Shown here one piece after another: positions 44,299 to 50,946 of a DNA stretch of 64,000 nt; within the stretch, counting starts at the first letter, position 1, and each line of letters begins with the position of its first letter. Origin of the DNA: Candidatus Altimarinota bacterium (GTDB lineage: Bacteria; Patescibacteriota; Gracilibacteria; UBA4473); contig JAGLIF010000009.1 of the NCBI GenBank assembly GCA_023143095.1, positions 1-64,000 of the forward strand, in the 5' to 3' direction. A program made the translations under genes and the position numbers. Below the pieces are notes generated by a model. That model saw nothing but the letters and a program-made list of their open reading frames with translations. It was not told where the DNA came from and did no database searches.

Positions 44299-44373
44299 TG
44301 GGGATTCGCCAAGTGGTAAGGCACCGGATTTTGGTTCCGGCATTCGGGGGTTCAAATCCCTCATCCCCAGCCA
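44299..44373 (+). tRNA. tRNA-Gln (anticodon UUG)
   Basis: The 75-nt gene begins TGGGGATTCGCCAAGTGG and ends ATCCCCAG plus an encoded CCA. The acceptor TGGGGAT/ATCCCCA pairs fully. The anticodon stem CCGGA/TCCGG carries the loop TTTTGGT, giving TTG. The T arm is GGGGGTTCAAATCCC. The last 19 bp are repeated at 44524-44542. Confidence 0.96.
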
Positions 44374-44414
44374 TTAAAAATAAGTATGAGGCTTGTCCTC
44401 GTAATTATTTTTAA
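44374..44414 (+). terminator. Hairpin directly after tRNA-Gln
   Basis: TTAAAAATAA (44374-44383) and GAGG pair with CCTC and TTATTTTTAA (44405-44414). The long AT stem with T-rich descending arm would end the tRNA transcript. Confidence 0.65.
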
Positions 44415-44523
44415 TATTTGGATTATAGGATTTGAACCCAAGCCCAGGGTTCAATAATAAAGCCCAAATCTTTGATTTGGTGCTGTTTGAACCAACCGAA
44501 CTCCGAAGGAGTGATGGGACGGT

Positions 44524-44542
44524 AATCCCTCATCCCCAGCCA
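44524..44542 (+). repeat. 19-bp duplicate of the tRNA-Gln 3' end
   Basis: AATCCCTCATCCCCAGCCA is identical to 44355-44373, including the CCA. The two copies are 169 bp apart. The 150 bp between them hold small hairpins (GAACCC/GGGTTC near 44434; CCAAATC/GATTTGG near 44463; ACTCC/GGAGT near 44500) and no ORF. This is the usual footprint of an element that integrated at a tRNA 3' end, or of a partly deleted second tRNA. Confidence 0.75.
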
Positions 44543-44582
44543 AAAAATTTCGATAACCACTTGTGGGTTAGCGAGATTTTTT
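44542..44582 (+). terminator. Strong hairpin after the tRNA-Gln 3' duplicate
   Basis: AAAAATTTCG-TAACC pairs with GGTTA-CGAGATTTTT around the loop CACTTGT, ending in six T. It is probably the original tRNA terminator, now displaced 169 bp from the tRNA. The remaining ~200 bp up to 44794 show no feature I can support. Confidence 0.7.
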
Positions 44583-44794
44583 ATTTGTGATGAAAGTATT
44601 TAAACTCCCATTTTGGAATTCATATTTCGAACATGATTGGTCTCTTTTAACTTATATAAAAAATATGATACACCCCGTCCAGCATGAAAATGGTTAAGAT
44701 TGCCACAATAGGGTTTACATAATTATTTAACATGTTATCGTGTGCTTACAAAAAGATGATCTTATTAAACTAAAATCATACTAAAAGACTTAAA

Positions 44795-45517
44795 ATGGAA
44801 CAAAACGCAACAATAATTAACTTAGGTGGAATACATGACTTAATCGATGAAATAATCCAAAGGAATCCTGATGTTTTAAATGATGAAGTCGGATATAGAT
44901 CGCATCTTCATATGACTACTGAAATTGTTCAAGAAATGACTACAAATGCCATCAGCAATAATCCGTGGCTAGAAAAGTTGTTACGAGTTGAGGAGGTTGT
45001 TGCAGCAGCTGAATTACATGATGTAGGGAGACCTTTGATGGGACAATATCCAGACAAAGGTCAATTTCTCCATGAACTGGTTGGGGCTGAGTGGATTCGT
45101 CACAATGGAATAGAAAAAAATATTGCTAATACGCATGAGGCTATCAATCGAATTGCCGAAATGGTAGGACAACACGGATTTCTTTATGAAAGATGGATAT
45201 TATCAGATGATGAAAATTTTAAAAAAGCATTTAACATTTCTGATCCAAAATTACTCTTGCCTAGTTCATGGCAAGCAGCTTTTGTTACTTGTGCAGATGA
45301 TTTAAATAATGGGGGAAAAAGAATTGAAAGTTTAGAAGCAAAATATGATGCACAAGCGACTCGATATAAGGAAGCTCCTAATTACAAAGATTCGTACACA
45401 GTTAGCTCAATAGATGAGGGAAAGACAAGAGTTATCGCTCTTTATAAAAATGTTTCAGCATTGATTAATGGCAACTTAACTCAAGAACAGGCTACAACAA
45501 TATATAAATTTTTATAA
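44795..45517 (+). CDS. HD-domain metal-dependent phosphohydrolase
   Basis: The 240-residue soluble protein carries the HD pattern: a His in YRSHLHMTTEIVQEM (~30), the HD pair in AAELHDVGR (~76-77) and an Asp in VTCADDLNNGG (~170). HD proteins cleave phosphate esters of nucleotides or other small molecules. The substrate cannot be read here. No (p)ppGpp or cNMP-specific extras are seen. It is followed by a 58-bp element also found behind the next gene. The spacer and gene order near a tRNA suggest an acquired segment. Confidence 0.8.
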   Translation: MEQNATIINLGGIHDLIDEIIQRNPDVLNDEVGYRSHLHMTTEIVQEMTTNAISNNPWLEKLLRVEEVVAAAELHDVGRPLMGQYPDKGQFLHELVGAEWIRHNGIEKNIANTHEAINRIAEMVGQHGFLYERWILSDDENFKKAFNISDPKLLLPSSWQAAFVTCADDLNNGGKRIESLEAKYDAQATRYKEAPNYKDSYTVSSIDEGKTRVIALYKNVSALINGNLTQEQATTIYKFL

Positions 45518-45524
45518 ACAAAAT

Positions 45525-45582
45525 AAGTTCTAAACTAGTTAATCTCGTACAGCCAATTGAATAAAGTTTTTTAGAGATTTTT
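45525..45582 (+). repeat. 58-bp element, copy 1, behind the HD gene
   Basis: AAGTTCTAAACTAGTTAATC… through …AAAGTTTTTTAGAGATTTTT starts 7 bp after the HD gene stop. It matches 46315-46372 with about four differences. It contains the palindrome AACTAGTT and no strong GC stem. Confidence 0.85.
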
Positions 45583-45649
45583 TTGATAATTTGGGGACAC
45601 CTATTAAAAGCATTATAAATTTCTTAAAAAGTATGATATAAAAAAAATA

Positions 45650-46300
45650 ATGACAGAAATAACTCATATTTTTTTCGACAATGATGGTATCTTAGTTGAT
45701 ACAGAAGGCTTGTTTTTTGAGGCTAATTGTCAGGTGTTATCTGAAATGGGAATTACTAATTACACACTAAATGATTTTCAACACCACACTCAACTATCTA
45801 ATGCTGGTTCATCTGGATATCTCAAAAGTAAAGGGTTCGATGATAAAGATATTAAAGTTTTTAAAATTAAACGAAATCAGATTTGGAAAGAACTAGTTTT
45901 ATCAAGAGATATTCTCATTAAAGGTGTGAAACCAACACTAGAAAAATTAAAACAACTTTACACTCTAACAATGGTTACAAGTACAGGTCGATCTTACTAC
46001 GAATTTGCTCATAAAAAGTATGAAGTATTACCTCTTTTTGACCTAATTTTGTGTGCTGATGATTGTAAAGTGATTAAGCCAGATCCAGAAGCCTATCTTA
46101 TCGCTATGGAAAGGATGAATGTCTCTGCTAGTCAGTCGATAATCGTTGAAGATACACCTAGAGGAATTGTCGCAGGAAAAGCTGCAGGGGTTAAAGTTGT
46201 GGCAATCAAAAATCCGTTCTGTGAAGGGCTCGATATATCAAATGCAGATTACATTCTTAATTCAATTGAAGACCTTCCAACTCTGTTGAAAAATCTTTAA
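45650..46300 (+). CDS. HAD-superfamily phosphatase (β-phosphoglucomutase-like)
   Basis: The 216-residue protein has all four HAD motifs: the nucleophile and acid in FFDNDGILVDTE (D9, D11), the Ser/Thr of VTSTGRS near 106, Lys in VIKPDPEAY near 140, and the acidic pair in VEDTPRGIVAG near 164. The helical cap lies at ~16-85. It groups with phosphoglycolate phosphatase and β-PGM-like enzymes that act on small phosphorylated metabolites. A 58-bp element follows both it and the HD gene. Confidence 0.88.
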   Translation: MTEITHIFFDNDGILVDTEGLFFEANCQVLSEMGITNYTLNDFQHHTQLSNAGSSGYLKSKGFDDKDIKVFKIKRNQIWKELVLSRDILIKGVKPTLEKLKQLYTLTMVTSTGRSYYEFAHKKYEVLPLFDLILCADDCKVIKPDPEAYLIAMERMNVSASQSIIVEDTPRGIVAGKAAGVKVVAIKNPFCEGLDISNADYILNSIEDLPTLLKNL

Positions 46301-46314
46301 TTGTGACCTAAAAA

Positions 46315-46372
46315 AAGTTCTAAACTAGTTAATCTTGTACAGCCAAGTAAATAAAGTTTTTTAGAGATTTTT
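46315..46372 (+). repeat. 58-bp element, copy 2, behind the HAD gene
   Basis: This near-identical copy of 45525-45582 begins 14 bp after the HAD gene stop. Differences are clustered (CTCG/CTTG; CAATTGAAT/CAAGTAAAT). Confidence 0.85.
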
Positions 46373-46463
46373 CAAAGTTAGACTCATTTAGAGCGTTTTA
46401 ATGATTTATTTGCAAAAAATGAAAAATACTGTATTTTGCAAATTAGTTTAACCAATATTTGAC

Positions 46464-48179
46464 ATGAATTCAAATCTGCTTGAGAAATACTTTCCTTCAA
46501 ACGAACCCATTGAAGAACTTGATTTTAAAAGTACACGACATCCAGAAAATACTGCGAATGCTTGGGAAGCACTAGTAACCGGACAGGCAAAAGATGGCGG
46601 TTTGTATGTTCCTGATATTTCAAAAATAAACACTTTTGAAACTGAATTTTTTCAGCACTCAGATAATCCTGAAGAACCTTCCTTTTATGACTTAACTATG
46701 TCTCAGACATCCGCTCTTCTTTTGAGACAATTTATCCCTTCTGAAGGAAAAAACGGACTTTCAAATGAAAGTCTTCAAGCAATGATGGATATCTCTCATA
46801 ATTTCGATATCCCACTAGAAAAACTTAATGCCAACACATTAATTGCTTGGTTAAGTGAATCTGAAACAGCAAGTTTCAAAGATTTTGCTGCTCGAGCTAT
46901 TTCTCAATTAATGGAATATTATTGTGAAAAAGAGCAAACTCCCAAAAACATCGTAGTTGCTACATCTGGAGACACTGGAGTCGCCATTGCTGATGCATTT
47001 GGTAATTCCAAATGGATAACAGTAACCGTACTCTATCCAAATGGAAAAGTAAGCCCAGTCCAAGAAGCACAAATGATTAATGCCGCAAAAAAATATCCCA
47101 ATGTTCAATGTCTACCAATTGACGGAGATTTTGATAAAACACAAGCTTTTTCAAAATCTATGCAATTCATGAAAGATTTAGACACAAGTCAATCAGATGC
47201 AATTCAAAAATTGCAAACAACAATGCAAGAACAACTTAATATATCTATTGCAGATAATATCATTAGTGATTTAAGTGAACAATTACAAGAATTAGAACTG
47301 GCAAGTGCCAATTCAATCAATATTTGGCGACTTCTTCCTCAAATGACACAATATTTTGCGAGTTATAGCAAAGCTGTTAATGAGAATGAAATTCAGCCAG
47401 GAGAAAAAATTATTTTTGCTATTCCTACTGGAAATGTTGGTCACCTTATGGCTGGAATGTATGCCAAACAACTTGGTTTACCAGTTAAAAAATTCATAGT
47501 GGGAACTAATAGTAATGATATCGTAACTTGTACCATACGAGATTTTGAACTCAATCATCAAAATTTAACAAGAAATGCAAAAAATGAAAATGAAGCGATG
47601 GCTACCGAATCACCATCCATGGATATTGCTGACCCAAGTAATTTAGAACGCCTATTAAACCTGATTCAAGATCTAGCAGATCCTGAAACCACACTAGATT
47701 TAGAACAACTTAAAAAAGATACAAAAGCACTTAACCCAGGACAAGCAGGCATACCTCTTTCAAAATATGGTGTTACAGAAAAAATGAAAGAATATATAAA
47801 CAACCTTTTCTATGCTTCAAGTGTTTCTGATGAAGAAAGCATCTCCGTAATGAATCATTACAAAGAAGTTGTACAACTAGAACCACATGGAGCAACAGCT
47901 GTTAAGGCTGTTGAAGACGCTCAAAAAAACGGTAATATTGAAACAAATGATAAAGTCATTGTATTTGAAACAGCCCATAGAGACAAGTTCCCTAGCGCAC
48001 TAAAAAAAGCCAAAATCAAAGTCGAAAAAACACACCACATTCTCAAAGACTTAAACACCAATGAACCAAAAAATCCCGAACCAATCGTAGAAACTGTAGC
48101 AAAAGTAGTATCCCATGTTAAAACAATCGCTGACACTTCAATTGAAAATCGATCTAATCTTATTATTCAGCATAATTAA
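46464..48179 (+). CDS. thrC: Threonine synthase
   Basis: ThrC turns O-phosphohomoserine into threonine with PLP. The 571-residue protein fits the longer class of the family. It has DGGLYVP near 45, the PLP Lys in TASFKDFAARA (K139), and the glycine/serine phosphate loop SGDTGVAIADAF near 168. The C-terminal half has SINIWRLLPQ, PTGNVGHLMAGMYAKQLGLP and SPSMDIADPSNLERLL. No homoserine dehydrogenase or kinase is nearby. It overlaps the convergent diguanylate cyclase gene by 17 bp. Confidence 0.95.
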   Translation: MNSNLLEKYFPSNEPIEELDFKSTRHPENTANAWEALVTGQAKDGGLYVPDISKINTFETEFFQHSDNPEEPSFYDLTMSQTSALLLRQFIPSEGKNGLSNESLQAMMDISHNFDIPLEKLNANTLIAWLSESETASFKDFAARAISQLMEYYCEKEQTPKNIVVATSGDTGVAIADAFGNSKWITVTVLYPNGKVSPVQEAQMINAAKKYPNVQCLPIDGDFDKTQAFSKSMQFMKDLDTSQSDAIQKLQTTMQEQLNISIADNIISDLSEQLQELELASANSINIWRLLPQMTQYFASYSKAVNENEIQPGEKIIFAIPTGNVGHLMAGMYAKQLGLPVKKFIVGTNSNDIVTCTIRDFELNHQNLTRNAKNENEAMATESPSMDIADPSNLERLLNLIQDLADPETTLDLEQLKKDTKALNPGQAGIPLSKYGVTEKMKEYINNLFYASSVSDEESISVMNHYKEVVQLEPHGATAVKAVEDAQKNGNIETNDKVIVFETAHRDKFPSALKKAKIKVEKTHHILKDLNTNEPKNPEPIVETVAKVVSHVKTIADTSIENRSNLIIQHN

Positions 48180-48834
48180 TTTGATTCCGTCCATTTCCTT
48201 TGGAGGAATAAAGAGCTTTATCTGCTTTGCAAAGGAGATTCTTCTCTGTCTCGCCTTTCTTAAGTTCGGCAACACCAAGACTTGCCGTTACTTTTATGGT
48301 TTTATTTCCAAAATTCACCATATTTTGTTCAATATTTTTTCTTAACCGTTCAGCAAAATTTTTAGACTCTTCACCTGAAGTATTAGGCAGAACAATAATA
48401 AACTCTTCACCTCCATAGCGTACTGCCAAATCAGTTTTTCGAATACTCTTTTTTATTGTTTCCGAAATAGACTTGAGAACTTCATCTCCAGCTAAATGTC
48501 CATGGGTATCATTTATTTTTTTAAAATGATCTAAATCTAACTCTATAAGAGATAAAGATTGTCCGTATCTCTCAAATTTAGCAATTTCATCATCTAAAAA
48601 ATACCTCATTTTTTCTCGATTAGCAAGCCCCGTTAGAGGATCATTTTCACTTTTTTTCGTTAGTACTTTTACAATATCTTCATGTTCATCAGCTGTCCAT
48701 CTAGTATTTTCAAGTAATTCTTGAACTCTATTTTGTGTCTTTTCTAACTGTTGCTCAAGAGCAAGAATTTTTTTCTTTTGATCAGCTATTTCTGCCATAT
48801 CTTTTTCTTCTAAATCATCTGATAATTTTGACAT
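48163..48834 (-). CDS. Diguanylate cyclase (GGDEF) with an N-terminal coiled coil
   Basis: The 223-residue soluble protein has a ~50-residue coiled coil and a complete GGDEF domain: DPLTGLANREKMRYFL, ELDLDHFKKINDTHGH, and the active loop RYGGEEFIIVL. The inhibitory I-site RxxD (RKTD) lies exactly five residues before GGEEF, so product feedback should work. No sensor domain, membrane helix or phosphodiesterase is visible. The coiled coil may drive dimerisation. No c-di-GMP receptor was recognised in this window. Confidence 0.93.
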   Translation of the reverse strand: MSKLSDDLEEKDMAEIADQKKKILALEQQLEKTQNRVQELLENTRWTADEHEDIVKVLTKKSENDPLTGLANREKMRYFLDDEIAKFERYGQSLSLIELDLDHFKKINDTHGHLAGDEVLKSISETIKKSIRKTDLAVRYGGEEFIIVLPNTSGEESKNFAERLRKNIEQNMVNFGNKTIKVTASLGVAELKKGETEKNLLCKADKALYSSKGNGRNQINYAE

Positions 48835-48965
48835 TTTGTTCGCTTGTTTAAATAAATTAATAGCTGATTCTACATTGTTTTTAGCTTAAAGTCAAACTTC
48901 ATTGTATTGCAAAATCAGATTTATATTTTTTCATACAAAATCGGTTTCTTGTTTTATCCTTTTTG

Positions 48966-48988
48966 TTTTTATCAATGCTTCCTTTAGA
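48966..48988 (+). repeat. Tail-motif repeat copy
   Basis: TTTTTATCAATGCTTCCTTT lies just upstream of the promoter of the uracil-DNA glycosylase gene. Confidence 0.5.
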
Positions 48989-48991
48989 AAA

Positions 48992-49019
48992 TTGACAATA
49001 CATACTGCGAATATATATT
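48992..49019 (+). promoter_or_regulatory. Promoter of the uracil-DNA glycosylase gene
   Basis: A perfect TTGACA (48992-48997), a 16-bp spacer and TATATT (49014-49019) end 9 nt before the ATG at 49029, predicting a very short or no leader. Confidence 0.65.
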
Positions 49020-49028
49020 CATAAAGAC

Positions 49029-49607
49029 ATGAAACAAATAAATCCAAAACTTAAAATAATCAAAGATGAAGTTTTAAGTTGCACAAAATGTCCCCTTTAT
49101 AAATCACGAACATATCCAGTTATTGGACAAGGAAATCATCAGGCAAGTCTTGTATTGATAGGAGAAGCCCCAGGATTTTATGAAGATAAAACAGGGAGAC
49201 CCTTTTGTGGACAAGCAGGGAAAGTGTTAGATGAGTTATTACAATCTAATGAAATAAAGAGAGAAGATATTTACATTTGCAACATTTTAAAATGCCGACC
49301 ACCAAATAATCGTAATCCTCTCCCAGATGAAATAAATGCTTGTACTTCTTATTTGATAAGACAAATTGAAACCATTCAACCCAAGGCAATCGGTTGCTTG
49401 GGAAATTTTGCTACTCGTTTTATTATGAATTTATTTGGTTTATCAAATCAATGTAATGGAATTAGTAAAATTCATGGCAAAGTATTTGAAGTAAATAACG
49501 AAAAACAGAAAATGAAAATTATTCCTTTGTATCACCCTTCTGTAGCAAGTTATAATCAAAATATGATAGAAACACTAAAAAATGATTTTAAGAAAACATT
49601 GATTTAA
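49029..49607 (+). CDS. Uracil-DNA glycosylase, family 4
   Basis: Family 4 UDGs remove uracil from DNA and carry a [4Fe-4S] cluster. The 192-residue protein has the four expected Cys (C18, C21, C89, C105; CTKC and KCRPPNNRNP…NAC). Motif A is GEAPGFYEDKTGRPFCGQAG (44-63) and motif B is YHPSVASYNQ near 173. Length is normal. With nth it gives this genome two cluster-bearing base-excision glycosylases. Confidence 0.95.
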   Translation: MKQINPKLKIIKDEVLSCTKCPLYKSRTYPVIGQGNHQASLVLIGEAPGFYEDKTGRPFCGQAGKVLDELLQSNEIKREDIYICNILKCRPPNNRNPLPDEINACTSYLIRQIETIQPKAIGCLGNFATRFIMNLFGLSNQCNGISKIHGKVFEVNNEKQKMKIIPLYHPSVASYNQNMIETLKNDFKKTLI

Positions 49608-49632
49608 AAAACTCATTATTACTCTTTTCCTC

Positions 49633-49665
49633 CTCCCTCATTCCTGCAAAAGCAGGAATCCATGT
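49633..49665. repeat. REP-A copy (diverged)
   Basis: CTCATTCCTGCAAAAGCAGG continues AATCC, an inverted REP-A in which both stem sides have changed together (GCAAAAGC in place of GCGAAGGC). Confidence 0.7.
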
Positions 49666-49724
49666 ATTTTGTCTTCATGAATTTATTTCAAGATATACGA
49701 TATTTTATTTTTCTTACATAGTTC

Positions 49725-49750
49725 TATGTACTTATTATAATAAGTACATA
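49725..49750. repeat. 26-bp perfect AT-rich palindrome
   Basis: TATGTACTTATTA is followed immediately by its exact complement. It lies between the convergent UDG and redox-fusion genes. The same arms occur in the 40-bp palindrome at 56294-56333. Confidence 0.9.
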
Positions 49751-49793
49751 ATTAAAAACAAAAGGTGATTTAATAAACTAGTAAATAAACGAT

Positions 49794-50855
49794 TTATATA
49801 AAACCTCCTAATAAAATAATCCCCATCGCCAACATAATAATTCCAGCAATAAGATGAAGTATTCGTAAATTTTTTGCTCGTTTTTGTTCTGCTTTTTCTA
49901 CATTCATTCCATAATATGTTCCAATAGTAATTCCCAACATAGGAAACACAAAAATTAAATTGTATAAAAGCAGTAAATACACAGCAGTAAAATAGGTTTC
50001 TCTTTGTCCAAGCATGCTCACAATCACAATGTATGGACCACTTGTACAAGGAAGTAAAAACAGACTTACAAAAAATCCTATTAAAAAAGCTCCAAATGGA
50101 CCTGTAATCGATTGAATAAGCTTTTTAAGTCTAGGACGCCAAGAAAGAGGAACTTCCATGAGAAATCCTTTCCCATACCAAAAAAAATCTTTGAGATTTA
50201 AAATCCCAAAAAGAAGAGCTACTCCTCCAATAATTTGTGTAAAAATAATTGAAAATTCAATACTAGCAACTATAGAATACAACCCCAATCCCATCAAAAA
50301 GTAGGAAATAAAAATAGACAACGAAAACATAATTCCTGAAAACAACGCACGCTTTCTTTCTCCAGAAGCAAGAATTGTTGCCATCAAAATTAACAAGACA
50401 GCAAATGCACACGGATTGATAGCATCTACAATCGCCGCCCCTACTAATAAAGAAATAGTAAGTTTTCTTGCTGAATATTCTTTTTTATTTGGGATACTAT
50501 TTTCAACTTCTTTTTTGGAAGCAGAATGCTCCAAATAACCAATAATTTGATCACTTCCGACAAAGCATTGATTTTCAGCATACAAAAAAGGAACTCCTCG
50601 TTTATAAAAATCAATATTATGACTATCACAAACCTGATTAAACTCAGTAGCATTTTCACTATTCTGATAAACTTCTTTTTTTGTAATCGGAAGTTTTATA
50701 TTATTTTCCTCAATGTATTTTGAAACAATTGAACAATGTGGACATCCATTGCCATAATACAAAACAGCTTCTTCTGAGGATTGAGCAAACGATGTTAAAA
50801 AAGAAAAAAACAAAAAAGTAAAAACAAGAAAAAAACGCTTTACCAATCTACACAT
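49794..50855 (-). CDS. Glutaredoxin-like domain fused to a CcdA/DsbD-type membrane domain
   Basis: The 353-residue protein has a signal peptide (cut near SFAQ, residue 25). A ~85-residue thioredoxin-fold domain follows with the redox pair CPHC (YYGNGCPHCSIV) and the cis-Pro in RGVPFLYAE. Then come about six helices with the two CcdA/DsbD Cys (INPCAFAVLL and FLLPCTSGPY). In the family electrons move from cytoplasmic thioredoxin through the membrane Cys pair to an outside domain; here both parts are in one chain. It could keep exported Cys proteins reduced. Confidence 0.88.
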   Translation of the reverse strand: MCRLVKRFFLVFTFLFFSFLTSFAQSSEEAVLYYGNGCPHCSIVSKYIEENNIKLPITKKEVYQNSENATEFNQVCDSHNIDFYKRGVPFLYAENQCFVGSDQIIGYLEHSASKKEVENSIPNKKEYSARKLTISLLVGAAIVDAINPCAFAVLLILMATILASGERKRALFSGIMFSLSIFISYFLMGLGLYSIVASIEFSIIFTQIIGGVALLFGILNLKDFFWYGKGFLMEVPLSWRPRLKKLIQSITGPFGAFLIGFFVSLFLLPCTSGPYIVIVSMLGQRETYFTAVYLLLLYNLIFVFPMLGITIGTYYGMNVEKAEQKRAKNLRILHLIAGIIMLAMGIILLGGFI

Positions 50856-50946
50856 ATAGAAAATAAATTATATTTTAAATTTGTTTTGAGTATAAATCAG
50901 CAATTACTGATTTACAAACTTTCCATTACTATTTTTCAATGTTTAC

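Noticed and set aside
44415-44542. A second functional tRNA after tRNA-Gln
   Set aside because: Only the last 19 bp match. There is no 5' acceptor strand, D arm or anticodon arm in the right place.
45525-46372. Integron attC sites behind the HD and HAD genes
   Set aside because: The 58-bp elements lack a clear RYYYAAC…GTRRRRY pair and the long imperfect inverted repeat of attC, and no integrase is in the window. Kept only as an unexplained repeated 3' element.
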